DNA of 64,000 nt from Alphaproteobacteria bacterium (lineage in GTDB: Bacteria; Pseudomonadota; Alphaproteobacteria; Ferrovibrionales; Ferrovibrionaceae). The stretch is from contig JAFKFH010000005.1 of NCBI GenBank assembly GCA_017307375.1, positions 434,001 through 498,000 of the forward strand, in the 5' to 3' direction. Positions 8,101 through 16,989 of the stretch are shown in pieces; within the stretch, counting starts at the first letter, position 1, and every line of letters begins with the position of its first letter. A model generated the notes under the pieces. It did not search any database. It saw nothing but the letters and a program-made list of their open reading frames with translations, and was not told the origin of the DNA. The position numbers and the translations under genes are program-made.

Positions 8101-9111
8101 TTACTCGGCCGCCGCGGCGGTCATGGCCTGGCGGGCGCGGCGCTTCTCCGCATGCGCCAGCGCCGCTTCGCGGACCCAGGCGCCATCGTCATGCGCCTTG
8201 CGGCGCTTCTTCATGCGGTCGCGATTGCACGGGCCGTTGCCGGCAAGGACCTGATTGAACTCGGTCCAGTCGATCTCGCCGAACTCGTAATGGCCGGTTT
8301 CCCCGTTCCAGCGCAGATCCGGGTCCGGTACGGTCAGGCCGAGAAACTCGGCCTGCGGCACGGTCACGTCGACGAACTTCTGGCGCAGTTCGTCGTTCGA
8401 CACGCGCTTGATCTTCCAGGCCATGTTCTGCGACGAGTGCAGCGAGGCGGCGTCCGACGGGCCGAACATCATCAGCGACGGCCACCACCAGCGGTTCAGC
8501 GCTTCCTGGGCCATCCGCTTCTGCTCGGCCGTCCCCTGCGACAGCGCGATCATGATCTCGTAGCCCTGGCGCTGATGGAAGCTTTCCTCCTTGCACACGC
8601 GAATCATCGCGCGCGCGTAAGGCCCATAGGAACAGCGGCACAGCGGCACCTGGTTCATGATCGCCGCGCCGTCGACCAGCCAGCCGATCGCGCCGACATC
8701 GGCCCAGGTCGGCGTCGGATAGTTGAAGATCGACGAATACTTGGCCTTGCCGGTCAGCAACTGGTCGATCAACTCGGCGCGCGAGATGCCGAGGGTCTCG
8801 GCCGCCGAGTAGAGATAGAGGCCATGCCCGCCTTCGTCCTGCACCTTGGCCAGCAGGATCATCTTGCGGCGCAGGCTGGGGGCGCGGGTGATCCAGTTGC
8901 CCTCGGGCAGCATGCCGACGATCTCGGAATGGGCGTGCTGGGAAATCTGCCGGATCAGCGTCTTGCGATAGCCTTCGGGCATCCAGTCGGTCGGTTCGAC
9001 CTTCTCTTCGGCATCGATGCGCGACTGGAAGCGCTGCATCAGCGCCGAATTGCGATCTTCCAGCGGAATCGACTTGTCGCCGGCCTCGATGTTGAGCCCC
9101 TGGGTATACAT
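8101..9111 (-). CDS. paaA: Phenylacetyl-CoA 1,2-epoxidase catalytic subunit PaaA
   Basis: This 336-residue protein is the di-iron oxygenase subunit that converts phenylacetyl-CoA to its ring 1,2-epoxide. The two E-x-x-H iron motifs are visible in [17 protein letters not shown] and [14 protein letters not shown]. The highly charged C-terminus ([17 protein letters not shown]) is usual for PaaA. It is the first gene of paaABCDE. The later pathway genes (paaG, paaZ, paaK, paaJ) and an obvious paa regulator are not in this window. Confidence 0.96.
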   Translation of the reverse strand: MYTQGLNIEAGDKSIPLEDRNSALMQRFQSRIDAEEKVEPTDWMPEGYRKTLIRQISQHAHSEIVGMLPEGNWITRAPSLRRKMILLAKVQDEGGHGLYLYSAAETLGISRAELIDQLLTGKAKYSSIFNYPTPTWADVGAIGWLVDGAAIMNQVPLCRCSYGPYARAMIRVCKEESFHQRQGYEIMIALSQGTAEQKRMAQEALNRWWWPSLMMFGPSDAASLHSSQNMAWKIKRVSNDELRQKFVDVTVPQAEFLGLTVPDPDLRWNGETGHYEFGEIDWTEFNQVLAGNGPCNRDRMKKRRKAHDDGAWVREAALAHAEKRRARQAMTAAAAE

Positions 9112-9153
9112 CGCCTTGCGCCCTCCCTCGGGATCTGCTTGGCGGCCATCATA

Positions 9154-9189
9154 TCACAGAAAAAATCAAATGATCCAATTTTCTTGTGA
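9154..9189. promoter_or_regulatory. AT-rich inverted repeat upstream of paaA
   Basis: On the paaA strand TCACAAGAAAA and TTTTCTGTGA form an inverted repeat with one extra base, separated by an AT-rich spacer, about 45-75 bases before the paaA ATG. TTGGAT and TATGAT within it could be -35 and -10 elements, though their 19-base spacing is long. The site is a candidate promoter/operator for paaABCDE; the regulator is not known. Confidence 0.4.
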
Positions 9190-9200
9190 CATGTCCGGGC

Positions 9201-9228
9201 AAAAAGAAGGCGGTCACAACGACCGCCT
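9201..9228 (-). terminator. Rho-independent terminator after the carbonic anhydrase gene
   Basis: On the minus strand an 8-base perfect stem (AGGCGGTC/GACCGCCT) with a 5-base loop is followed by TTCTTTTT. It starts 9 bases after the carbonic anhydrase stop and separates that gene from paaABCDE. Confidence 0.85.
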
Positions 9229-9236
9229 CCCTGAAG

Positions 9237-9941
9237 TCAGACGAGCTGGACGCGGCCCGTCGAGATCTCGTAGACCGCGCCGACGATGCGAATCTTACCG
9301 TCCCGCACCTTCTCGGTGATGATCGGCCGGGCCTGCTGCAGGCGATGCACGTTGAGGCGCACGTTCTCGACGATCGCTTCGTCCAGCAGGTTGGCCGGCT
9401 TGCGGCGCTTGGCCGATTCCACCGCCGGCTTGATCGAGCGGATCAGCTGCGGCAGGTGGCCCGGCAGCTTGGCGTTGTCCTGCAGCACCTTGATCGCGGC
9501 ATCGACCGCACCGCAGGCGCTGTGGCCGAGCACCATGACCAGCGGCGTGCCGAGGAAGCGCGTGGCGTATTCGAGCGAGGCAAGACCGTCGTCGTTGACG
9601 AAGTTGCCGGCCAGCCGCACCGAGAAGATGTCGCCCTGGCTCTGGTCGAAGGCCAGTTCCGCACCGACCCGGGCATCGGCGCAGGAAAGGACGGCGGCGA
9701 TCGGATACTGCGAGGTGGCACGCGCGGCACGACCGGCCGAGAAGTCACGCTCCTGCGGCGCGTTGGCGACATAGCGCGCATTCCCGTCCATCAGGCGCTT
9801 GAGCGCCTCGTCCGGCGAAATCGCATTCGGCGCCTGCGCCGCGGCAGGCAGGCTGAACAGTCCGGCTGCGGCAGCGGCACCGGCCGCGAGCTTGAGCATT
9901 CCACGGCGCGACGACGTCGCGGGCGGGCAGAGTTCACACAT
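9237..9941 (-). CDS. Beta-class carbonic anhydrase with Tat signal
   Basis: This 234-residue zinc enzyme interconverts CO2 and bicarbonate. The zinc ligands are visible in LSCADAR (Cys and Asp) and VLGHSACGA (His and Cys). In the catalytic motif, usually CxDSR, Ser is replaced by Ala (CADAR) while Asp and Arg are kept. The N-terminus holds a twin-arginine signal (SSRRGMLKLAAGAAAAAGL), so the enzyme is probably periplasmic, as in other Tat-tagged beta anhydrases. ATG at 9941 was chosen because the signal then starts at residue 11; a longer in-frame start adds a poor-quality N-terminus. It is followed by its own terminator. Confidence 0.93.
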   Translation of the reverse strand: MCELCPPATSSRRGMLKLAAGAAAAAGLFSLPAAAQAPNAISPDEALKRLMDGNARYVANAPQERDFSAGRAARATSQYPIAAVLSCADARVGAELAFDQSQGDIFSVRLAGNFVNDDGLASLEYATRFLGTPLVMVLGHSACGAVDAAIKVLQDNAKLPGHLPQLIRSIKPAVESAKRRKPANLLDEAIVENVRLNVHRLQQARPIITEKVRDGKIRIVGAVYEISTGRVQLV

Positions 9942-10024
9942 GTCCAAATACCCCCAAAGCGATGTAGAACAGTGACACCTTACGCAAGATGACACGAATG
10001 CCAATTGATAAGTAGCATTAGGGG

Positions 10025-12082
10025 TCAGGACTTCGCGTTATTGGACGATTGCTTCATCAGCCACTGATAAGCCGGCAGCGTCAGGAACTCGACAAAGTGC
10101 TCGGCCTCGATCAGATCGCGCAGGATCTTCGAGGCATCGCCATATTTGCCGCGGGCGAAGCGGTCGGGGCCGACCAGACGCTCGATCCGCGCCAGTTCCT
10201 CCTTCATCAGCTGCCGGACCAGCGGCTTCGTGACCTTGGTGCCGTCATCGAGCCGGGCACCATGGCGCAGCTGCTGCCAGATCTGGGCACGGCTGATCTC
10301 GGCCGTGGCCACATCCTCCATCAGGTTGTAGAGCGGCACGCAGCCGATGCCGCGCATCCAGGCCTCCAGATAGGCGATGCCGATCGTCAGGTTCAGGCGC
10401 AGCCCCGCCTCGGTCGCGACGCCGGCCGGCGGGGTCAGCAGATCGGCCGCCGCAACATTGACGTCCTGGCGCTTGCGGGCGATCTGGTTCGGCCCCTTCG
10501 CGACCTTCTCGAACTCGACGCGCGCGATCGGCACCAGCCCGGGATGGGCGATCCAGGTCCCGTCATAGCCTTCGCTGGCCTCACGCTCCTTGTCGGCACG
10601 CACCTTGACCATCGCCATGCCGTTGGCCACGGCGTCGTCCTTGATCGGGATCTGCGCCGCCATCCCGCCGATCGCGTGGACTTCGCGGCGATGGCAGGTC
10701 TTGATCAGCAACTGGCTCAACGCCCGCATCATCGGTACGGCCATCGTGATCTGCGCCCGGTCGGGCAACAGGCACTGCGGATCTTCGGCGAACTTCTTGA
10801 TATAGCTGAAGATGTAGTCCCAGCGGCCGCAGTTCAGCCCCGCGGCATGATCGCGCAGCTCCCACAGGATCTCGTCCATCTCGAAGGCGGCGGTGATCGT
10901 CTCGATCAGCACGGTAGCCCTGATCCTGCCCCGCTCGATCCCCAGCACGCTCTGAGCGTAGACGAACACGTCGTTCCACAATCTCGCCTCGAGATGGCTT
11001 TCGAGCTTGGGCAGATAGAAATATGGGCCGGAGCCGCGGGCGATCAGCCGCTTGTGATTGTGGAACAGGTAGAGCCCGAAATCGAACAGCGTCGCCGCCA
11101 GCGGTTTGCCGTCGACCACGACGTGCGCCTCGTCGAGATGCCAGCCGCGGGGCCGGACCATCAGCACGGCATGTTCGGAATTGAGGCGATAGAGGCGGCC
11201 GGTCGCGGGGTCGTCGTAACGGATCTGGCCACGCACCGCATCGCGCAGATTGATCTGGCCATCGATCAGGTTGCGCCAGAACGGGGCGGCACAATCCTCG
11301 AAATCGGCCATGAAAACCTTGGCGCCGGAATTCAGCGCATTGATGATCATCTTGCGATCGGTCGGGCCGGTGATCTCGACCCGCCGGTCGATCAGGTCGC
11401 GCGGTAGCGGCGCCACCTTCCAGTCACCGTCCCGGATTTCGGCCGTCTCGGCGAGGAAATCGGGCTTTTCACCCTTGTCGAGACGCTGCTGGCGCTTTTC
11501 GCGCAGCTTCAGCAACTCGATCCGGCGTGGCCCGAAACGGCGTTCGAGATCGGCGAGGAAGGCCAGCGCCTCGGGCGTCAGGATCTGCTCGTAGCCGGGC
11601 TTGAGCGGCCCGACGAGTTGCACCCCGGGGGGCAGCCGCTCCAACAGTGCCTCGGTCACTGCGACACGCGGCGCCGCGGCCTTGACCACACCATGCGCCT
11701 GGACCAGCGGTCGGACCGGCGGTTTAGCCACGGGCGGCCGAACCGGTGGCGGCGGGGTCACCAGGGCGGCGGCAATGATCGTCGCTGGTGCGGCCGGTTT
11801 CGATTTCGGCTTGGCAACGGGTTTCGCCGGGCGCTTGGGCTTTGCCGCGACCTTCGGCGCTGGCTTGGCGGCCTTGGGCGGTGGCATTTTGGTCTTGCCC
11901 GCCGCCGGCTTGGCCGCAGACTTCTTTGCTGCGGCGGGCTTGGCGGGTGGCGGCTTCTTCGGGGCGGCCGGCTTGCCGGTGGCCGGTTTCGGCTTCGGGA
12001 TGGCGGCCTTGGCGCTCACCCTGGCGGGGGCCGCCTTGCGGGCGGCGGCTTGGGCATTCCTGCTCTTGTTCTTGGCGGCCAT
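10025..12082 (-). CDS. aceB: Malate synthase A with Lys/Ala/Pro-rich N-terminal extension
   Basis: The C-terminal 540 residues or so match malate synthase A, which condenses glyoxylate and acetyl-CoA to malate in the glyoxylate shunt: [49 protein letters not shown] and [16 protein letters not shown]. The first 140 residues or so are unlike E. coli AceB: a basic PKPA/AAKK-rich stretch resembling histone H1, then a [15 protein letters not shown] linker. ATG at 12082 has GGGGAG close ahead. The only plausible internal start, a GTG near residue 142, has no visible ribosome-binding site. No isocitrate lyase gene is near. Role of the tail is unknown. Confidence 0.93.
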   Translation of the reverse strand: MAAKNKSRNAQAAARKAAPARVSAKAAIPKPKPATGKPAAPKKPPPAKPAAAKKSAAKPAAGKTKMPPPKAAKPAPKVAAKPKRPAKPVAKPKSKPAAPATIIAAALVTPPPPVRPPVAKPPVRPLVQAHGVVKAAAPRVAVTEALLERLPPGVQLVGPLKPGYEQILTPEALAFLADLERRFGPRRIELLKLREKRQQRLDKGEKPDFLAETAEIRDGDWKVAPLPRDLIDRRVEITGPTDRKMIINALNSGAKVFMADFEDCAAPFWRNLIDGQINLRDAVRGQIRYDDPATGRLYRLNSEHAVLMVRPRGWHLDEAHVVVDGKPLAATLFDFGLYLFHNHKRLIARGSGPYFYLPKLESHLEARLWNDVFVYAQSVLGIERGRIRATVLIETITAAFEMDEILWELRDHAAGLNCGRWDYIFSYIKKFAEDPQCLLPDRAQITMAVPMMRALSQLLIKTCHRREVHAIGGMAAQIPIKDDAVANGMAMVKVRADKEREASEGYDGTWIAHPGLVPIARVEFEKVAKGPNQIARKRQDVNVAAADLLTPPAGVATEAGLRLNLTIGIAYLEAWMRGIGCVPLYNLMEDVATAEISRAQIWQQLRHGARLDDGTKVTKPLVRQLMKEELARIERLVGPDRFARGKYGDASKILRDLIEAEHFVEFLTLPAYQWLMKQSSNNAKS

Positions 12083-12233
12083 CGCACTCCCCAACGCTTC
12101 GACGGAAAGCTTCGAGACTGCGGGCCGACTTGCCGCCGGCGACTCGCGACGGCAGGGGTCGACCGCCCGGCTATTGTCGGAAAAGGCTGGGCAAGGTCAA
12201 TGGCGGGACAAGAAGATCGTCCCAATCAAGCAC

Positions 12234-13304
12234 TTAACTGGCGGATTTTGCTGCGAGAAGCTCGTAGATGCGCTCTTGCCTGGCACGGCCGTGCAGCGAC
12301 ACCAGGTCGATCTCGCGGAACTCGAACTCGCCCCCGGCGGCCAGGGCCGTCGCCTCGTTCACCAGGATCCGCGTCCCGTGCTGCTTGTTGGCTGCCTCGA
12401 GCCGGGCAGCGACGTTCACCGTGTCGCCCAGCACGGTGTAGTTGGTCGCAATCTCGGTCCCGACATTGCCGGCGACCACGTCACCGGTGGCGATACCGAC
12501 CCGGATGTCGATCCGGTCGAGGCGCTCCTGGTCGAGCCCGAGGGCATCCTTCAGCGCCAGGCGCAGTTCGTCGAGCCGGGCGCGCTGGGCCAGCGCCGCC
12601 GCGCAGGCCCGCCGCGCATGGTCGCCGCCGGTATGGAACGGGGCGCCCCAGAAGGCCATGATCGCGTCGCCGATATACTTGTCGATGATGCCGAGCTGGT
12701 CGAGCACCGGCGTCGACATCTGGCCGAGGTAGAGATTGACCAGGTCGATCACCTGCTCCGGCGCCAGATGCTCGGACATGCTGGTGAAGCCCTGCAGGTC
12801 GCAGAACAGGACCGACATGGCGCCGCGTTGGGCCCGCTGGTCGGTACCGCCGGCCAGGATCAGTTCGACGATCCGTGGATCGACATAGCGGTTGAACAGC
12901 TTCTTCAGCTTCTTGCGCTTGTAGCGCTCGCTGACGTCGGAGAACACGACGATCACGCCGATCTTGCGGCCGTCCTGCTCCTCGCCATCGCGCAGCAAGG
13001 TCGTCGATACCAGCAGATTGCGGTGCTCGCCCCCGACGTTGACATGGATCTCGGCGGAATCGCCGGACTCATCGTTCTCGTCGTCGTAGATCGCGCGCAG
13101 CACGAGGTCGTTGAACTCGTCGGACAGGTTTTCGGCGAAGAAGACTTCGGCGAAGGTCTGGCCCTTGGCCCCCTCCGGATCGATGCCGAGCAGTTGACCG
13201 GCAGCGCGGTTGAAGGTCGTGATGTGGCCTTCCAGGTCGAGGGTGATGACCCCCTCGGTCATGCCGGCGATGATGCGGCGATGGATCTCGATCTCGTCGG
13301 CCAT
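12234..13304 (-). CDS. PAS domain-containing class III adenylate/guanylate cyclase
   Basis: This 356-residue protein starts with a PAS domain (about residues 5-125; IIAGMTEGVITLDLEGHITT). A short linker with a KRKKLKKLF basic helix leads to a class III cyclase domain (about 165-345). Both metal-binding aspartates are present in VLFCDLQGFTSM and KYIGDAIMAFWG, and NYTVLGDTVNVAARLEA supplies the transition-state Asn/Arg, so catalysis looks intact. It has no membrane segment. It lies 9 bases after a STAS-domain gene and is probably co-transcribed, suggesting a signalling pair. ATP is more likely than GTP as substrate, but this cannot be fixed here. Confidence 0.9.
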   Translation of the reverse strand: MADEIEIHRRIIAGMTEGVITLDLEGHITTFNRAAGQLLGIDPEGAKGQTFAEVFFAENLSDEFNDLVLRAIYDDENDESGDSAEIHVNVGGEHRNLLVSTTLLRDGEEQDGRKIGVIVVFSDVSERYKRKKLKKLFNRYVDPRIVELILAGGTDQRAQRGAMSVLFCDLQGFTSMSEHLAPEQVIDLVNLYLGQMSTPVLDQLGIIDKYIGDAIMAFWGAPFHTGGDHARRACAAALAQRARLDELRLALKDALGLDQERLDRIDIRVGIATGDVVAGNVGTEIATNYTVLGDTVNVAARLEAANKQHGTRILVNEATALAAGGEFEFREIDLVSLHGRARQERIYELLAAKSAS

Positions 13305-13313
13305 CGGCCGGCC

Positions 13314-13646
13314 TCAGCCCGCGGCCAGCGCCTCGGCGCGGGTGCCGCGGATCTGCAGGATCTTGGAGAAGCCGGAGATATCGAACACTTCCCGGATCGA
13401 CGGCTTCATCCCGCACAGCACCAGGCTGCCGTTGCCCGACTTGAGCTGCTTGACCAGCATCAGCACGACGCGCAGCCCGGCCGAACTGATATACTCGATC
13501 TGCGAGAGATCGACGACGACCCGGGTCTCGCCGTTCCGGACGAAGTCGGTGACGGTCTTCTCGAAAACCGTGGCGTTGTTGCTGTCGAGGCGTCCCGCGG
13601 GGATGACCACGAACGTGGTGTCGACCTTTTCCGTCGTGATCTGCAT
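13314..13646 (-). CDS. STAS-domain protein (anti-sigma-factor-antagonist type)
   Basis: This 110-residue single-domain protein has the fold signature GRLDSNNATVFE and VVVDLSQIEYISSAGLRVL-like strand-helix pattern, where the serine in YISSAGLR is the one phosphorylated in SpoIIAA/RsbV. Such proteins switch partners on and off through phosphorylation. No sigma factor, anti-sigma kinase or phosphatase is nearby; the adjacent gene is a PAS-cyclase. The partner may therefore be the cyclase itself or an unlinked kinase. Confidence 0.88.
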   Translation of the reverse strand: MQITTEKVDTTFVVIPAGRLDSNNATVFEKTVTDFVRNGETRVVVDLSQIEYISSAGLRVVLMLVKQLKSGNGSLVLCGMKPSIREVFDISGFSKILQIRGTRAEALAAG

Positions 13647-13725
13647 CGCCCCTGACCGTGCTCCGCCTGCCGTCGTCGTGCCGCTTCGCTGCGCGCGGCT
13701 CGCGCGCCGCCAGGATGGATAGCCC

Positions 13726-14268
13726 TTAAGCGCTGCCTTTGTCTACCCCGCCCGTCGGCGCGGCCGGGGCCGGGGCCGGCGTCGCCGGGGCGACGCTCTG
13801 AACAGGGCCTCCCGTGCCCGAACCGGGGCGGCCGATGGTCACGCTGTCGCCCTGGCTGCCGACGGGACTGGCCGGCTGACCGGGGACAGGCTGACCGGGG
13901 ACAGGCTGACCGGCTGTCGGTTGACCGGCCGCCGTATCGACCCGCCCCCCGCTCGGCGACACCGAAGGTGGCTGCAGGTTGCGATACTCCCGCACCACCT
14001 TCTCGCTGGGATATTGTTGCTGCAATTCGCCGGTCGCGCTGTCCCGGTACTGCGTGATAACGAGACCCGAGGTCGGATCGATCGTTATGAAGGGCGACAC
14101 ATACTGTTCCCGTGGGGTCTCGGTGCCGCCGCTATTCGCAGTACCACCGCTGCCGCCGCCCTGCGCGGGCGTGGTCACAGGCGCGGCGGTGGGCCGCGAC
14201 GGCTCCGCCGTGGGCCGCTGGGCCGCCAGTGTCTCCGGCGGCAACGGCTGAATACGAAGATCCAACAC
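13726..14268 (-). CDS. FlaG-like domain protein with Gly/Pro-rich tail
   Basis: This protein of about 180 residues has one conserved-looking core, SPFITIDPTSGLVITQYRD followed by QQYPSEKVVREYR, which resembles the FlaG flagellar family (a DxxTG-then-IPxE pattern). The core is flanked by low-complexity Ser/Thr/Pro/Gly sequence, including tandem GQPVP units from bases 13873 to 13920. GTG at 14268 is preferred because AAGGAG lies 8 bases ahead; an ATG 48 bases upstream has no such site. No flagellar gene is near, so a role in flagella is tentative. Confidence 0.6.
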   Translation of the reverse strand: MLDLRIQPLPPETLAAQRPTAEPSRPTAAPVTTPAQGGGSGGTANSGGTETPREQYVSPFITIDPTSGLVITQYRDSATGELQQQYPSEKVVREYRNLQPPSVSPSGGRVDTAAGQPTAGQPVPGQPVPGQPASPVGSQGDSVTIGRPGSGTGGPVQSVAPATPAPAPAAPTGGVDKGSA

Positions 14269-14413
14269 GGCTGTCACTCCTTCTGGATAGCCGTTCGACT
14301 GGCGACAATCTATCATAGCCGTTGGCTACATGCAAATTTGTCTTGACATGCCCGATTTGTGGGCAGCACGAAGCCACGTTTACGAATCGTTTTGCACCTG
14401 TCCGGGAATTTCG

Positions 14414-14911
14414 ATGACCGTGCCCGCCTGGCGGCCGATGGCCGAGGTTGATATCGACGCCGTCGAACGGATCGCCGCCTTGATCCATCCCTCGTTCCAC
14501 GAACGCCCCGAAATCTTCGTCGAGCGCCTGGCCCTGTTTCCGGCCGGCAGCCTGATTGCCGATGACCGCGGGGAACCCGTCGGCTATGCCGTTGCCCATC
14601 CCTGGCGGCTGGGTAAGCCGCCAGCGCTGGACAGCCTGCTGGGCGCGATACCGTCCGAGGCGGACTGCCTTTATCTGCACGACGTCGCCATCCTGCCGCG
14701 GGCTCGCGGTCGCCAACTCACCGAGCGGCTGGTGCAGCGGCTGCGCGACCTGGCCGCGGCGCTGGATCTCGGGCGGCTGGCGCTGACCTCCGTCAACTCG
14801 ACCGCGGCGATGTGGGCGCGCTACGGGTTCGCGACGGTCGCGCCCGATGCGGCCCTGGCCGCGAAGCTTGCCACCTATGGCGAAGATGCCGTCTACATGG
14901 AGACGCCGTGA
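14414..14911 (+). CDS. GNAT-family N-acetyltransferase
   Basis: A 165-residue protein with the GNAT acetyl-CoA-binding pattern: LHDVAILPRARGRQLTERLV (motif A, V-x-P-x-x-R-x-x-x-L/G) at about residues 80-100, and a late ALTSVNSTAAMWARYGF motif B. It transfers an acetyl group from acetyl-CoA to an amine; the acceptor is unknown. ATG at 14414 is chosen because it begins the folded domain (VPAWRPM); upstream in-frame codons give an unconserved-looking stretch. It is divergent from the FlaG-like gene. Confidence 0.85.
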   Translation: MTVPAWRPMAEVDIDAVERIAALIHPSFHERPEIFVERLALFPAGSLIADDRGEPVGYAVAHPWRLGKPPALDSLLGAIPSEADCLYLHDVAILPRARGRQLTERLVQRLRDLAAALDLGRLALTSVNSTAAMWARYGFATVAPDAALAAKLATYGEDAVYMETP

Positions 14912-14985
14912 CGACGCGAAATTGCCGCGCGAACCTGGCCCGGTTTGCGAAATGACCGCGATCCCGGCAGCCTAGAGTTCCGGCC

Positions 14986-15948
14986 ATGACCGACGCCACA
15001 CCCGATCCGCAAGCGATCGCCGCCGCCGCGGCCGCGATCCTCCCCGAATTCCGCGCCACCCCGCTGGTCCGCCACGACACACTCGACGACGACACCGGCG
15101 CGCATGTGTGGGCCAAGGTGGAAAGCCTGACGCCGATCCGCTCGTTCAAGGGTCGCGGCGCCGACTGGTTCATGACGCGTGCCGCGAACGATGGCGACGA
15201 TCGCCCGCTGGTCGCCGCCTCGGCCGGCAATTTCGGCCAGGGCCTCGCCTACGTCGCCGCCCGTCGCGGCCGCAAGCTGACCGTGTTTGCCGCCGAGACC
15301 GCAAACCGCCTGAAGGTCGCGGCGATGCGGCGCCTGGGGGCCGAGATCCGCCTGGCCGGCCACGATTTCGACGCGGCCAAGGATGCGGCGCGCGCTTATG
15401 CCGACAAGATCGGCGGCCGCTTCGTCGAGGACGGCGCCGAAGCGGCGATCGCCGAGGGTGCGGGAACCATCGCCTGGGAAATCGACGCCGCGGGGGTGCA
15501 CCCCGATTTTATGCTGATCCCCCTCGGCAATGGCGCGCTGGCCACCGGCATGGGCGCCTGGATCAAGTCGACCGGCGCGGCAACCCGGGTCATCGCGGTG
15601 GCTGCCGCCGGGGCACCGGCAATGGCCCAGTCGTTCGCCGCCGGACGGTGTGTCGAGACGGCGGAAGCGGCCACCATCGCCGATGGCATCGCCGTGCGGG
15701 TGCCGGTACCGGCGGCAGTCGCGGCCATGACCGGCACGATCGACGAGGTGATGACCGTCGGCGAGCAGGCGATCCGCGATGCGATGCGACTGGTGCATCG
15801 CCGCCTCGGGCTGGTGGTCGAGCCTGCGGGGGTCGCAGGCCTCGCCGCACTGATCAGCCACCGCGACCGTTTCTCGGGATCCACGATCGCCACGCCGCTC
15901 TGCGGCGGCAACCTGACCGACGACCAGATCGCAAGCTGGCTGGCCTGA
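14986..15948 (+). CDS. PLP-dependent lyase of the threonine dehydratase/diaminopropionate ammonia-lyase fold
   Basis: This 320-residue fold-type II enzyme binds PLP through the lysine in PIRSFKGRGADWF (about residue 55). The phosphate-binding loop appears as LIPLGNGALATGMG, and the C-terminus has the typical AGVAGLAAL and CGGNLTDDQI. Relatives deaminate Ser, Thr or diaminopropionate. The motif SFKGRG rather than SFKxRGA hints at a divergent substrate. It is monocistronic and converges with the desaturase gene, whose stop lies 3 bases beyond its own. Confidence 0.85.
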   Translation: MTDATPDPQAIAAAAAAILPEFRATPLVRHDTLDDDTGAHVWAKVESLTPIRSFKGRGADWFMTRAANDGDDRPLVAASAGNFGQGLAYVAARRGRKLTVFAAETANRLKVAAMRRLGAEIRLAGHDFDAAKDAARAYADKIGGRFVEDGAEAAIAEGAGTIAWEIDAAGVHPDFMLIPLGNGALATGMGAWIKSTGAATRVIAVAAAGAPAMAQSFAAGRCVETAEAATIADGIAVRVPVPAAVAAMTGTIDEVMTVGEQAIRDAMRLVHRRLGLVVEPAGVAGLAALISHRDRFSGSTIATPLCGGNLTDDQIASWLA

Positions 15949-15951
15949 GCC

Positions 15952-16848
15952 TTACGCGCCTGGGTGGACGGGCCGGTGGTGCGGCGTCAACAGATGCTGG
16001 CGGGCCACGTCGACATAGCCGTCGTAGACCAGCCCGCCATTGCCGGCGATCAGCGCATCGCGATGGGCACGGTAGAGGCGTGGGATTTCGTACCAGGGCA
16101 GATTGGGGCGCTGGTGATGCACGACATGCAGGTTGTTGTGCAGGAACAGCAGGCCGAGGATCGGGGCATTCTCCACGATCGCGGTACGATGGGCCGGCAG
16201 GCTGGCGGCGCGATGCTCGGCAAACGACCGGATCAGCTGCAGCATGTAGGCCGGATAGATCACCAGGATCGCATAGGCCCATAGCGGCATCCGGCAGACC
16301 ACCACCAGCCACCAGACCACGACGGCGCAGGCCGCGAGATGCCTGGCCCAGATCGCCCGCGCCCGCCCCTCGCCGCGCCAGACCCGTCCGGCTTCGCGGA
16401 TCAGGAACGCGATGATCGAACGGGCGGGACCGATCAGGATGCGACCGGCCATCGTGTTGCACAGGACCGTCAGTGCCCGGTGCAGCCGCCCGCGACGAGC
16501 CCATTGGTCCGGCGTCAGATAGTAGCTCTCGGTATCCTCGAGCGGATCGGTCAGGTAGGGCTCGCGGTGGTGGCGAAGATGCTCGATCCGATAGATCTCG
16601 TAGGGCAGCCACAGGTTCAGCGGCACGCCGCCGATCAGGTCGTTGACCATCTGCGAGCGGGTCGGGTGGCCGTGCAGCACTTCGTGCTGCAGGCTCATAT
16701 GCCAGGCCGTGAACCAGGCGCCCGCCAGCAGCACCGCCCACCAGGGCAGCACCTGATAGTTGAAGGTCACCGCAAGCCACCCACCGTAGATGGCGGCAAT
16801 GAGAGCCCAGGTGGGCAGTTCGATCGAACGGATCCGGCGGCGGGGCAT
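15952..16848 (-). CDS. Membrane fatty acid desaturase/hydroxylase
   Basis: This 298-residue membrane protein has the three histidine boxes of the di-iron desaturase superfamily: HEVLHGH (about residue 55), HLRHH (about 90) and NNLHVVHH (about 241). Four hydrophobic segments surround them. It would introduce a double bond or hydroxyl into an acyl chain, using electrons from an unlinked ferredoxin or cytochrome. The order of boxes and the HEVLHGH start resemble bacterial acyl-lipid or beta-carotene-type desaturases; the exact substrate is uncertain. The divergent XRE regulator might control it. Confidence 0.9.
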   Translation of the reverse strand: MPRRRIRSIELPTWALIAAIYGGWLAVTFNYQVLPWWAVLLAGAWFTAWHMSLQHEVLHGHPTRSQMVNDLIGGVPLNLWLPYEIYRIEHLRHHREPYLTDPLEDTESYYLTPDQWARRGRLHRALTVLCNTMAGRILIGPARSIIAFLIREAGRVWRGEGRARAIWARHLAACAVVVWWLVVVCRMPLWAYAILVIYPAYMLQLIRSFAEHRAASLPAHRTAIVENAPILGLLFLHNNLHVVHHQRPNLPWYEIPRLYRAHRDALIAGNGGLVYDGYVDVARQHLLTPHHRPVHPGA

Positions 16849-16929
16849 CTGTCATATCCAGGCTGAAGCGCCCTGATATCAAAGACTTGCCGGGAAGTTG
16901 CGGCAACGCGGGAATGCGCACATTCCGCC

Positions 16930-16958
16930 TTACTTGGTAACTGAAATCTCTTTATGAT
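16930..16958 (+). promoter_or_regulatory. Candidate sigma-70 promoter of the XRE regulator gene
   Basis: TTACTT and TATGAT are separated by 17 bases. The predicted start of transcription would fall around 16965, giving a leader of about 24 bases before the ATG at 16989. The -10 box touches the first copy of the tandem operator. Confidence 0.55.
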
Positions 16959-16989
16959 GTGCTTTCACAACAAATGATGTGGAATCACA
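16958..16989. promoter_or_regulatory. Tandem TGTG-N4-CACA operator
   Basis: TGTGCTTTCACA (16958-16969) and TGTGGAATCACA (16978-16989) are two inverted repeats exactly 20 bases apart, about two helical turns, each preceded by ATGA. They overlap the -10 box, the transcript start and the start codon, so binding would block expression. The adjacent XRE protein is the likely binder (autorepression). Confidence 0.6.

Noticed and set aside
13873-13920. Short tandem repeats that could be a CRISPR array or minisatellite
   Set aside because: They are in-frame codon repeats for GQPVP units within a coding sequence, with no spacers.
16959-16988. Earlier starts for the XRE regulator (GTG 16959, ATG 16974 or 16977)
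   Set aside because: They lie inside the tandem operator and at or just after the predicted transcript start, with no ribosome-binding site.
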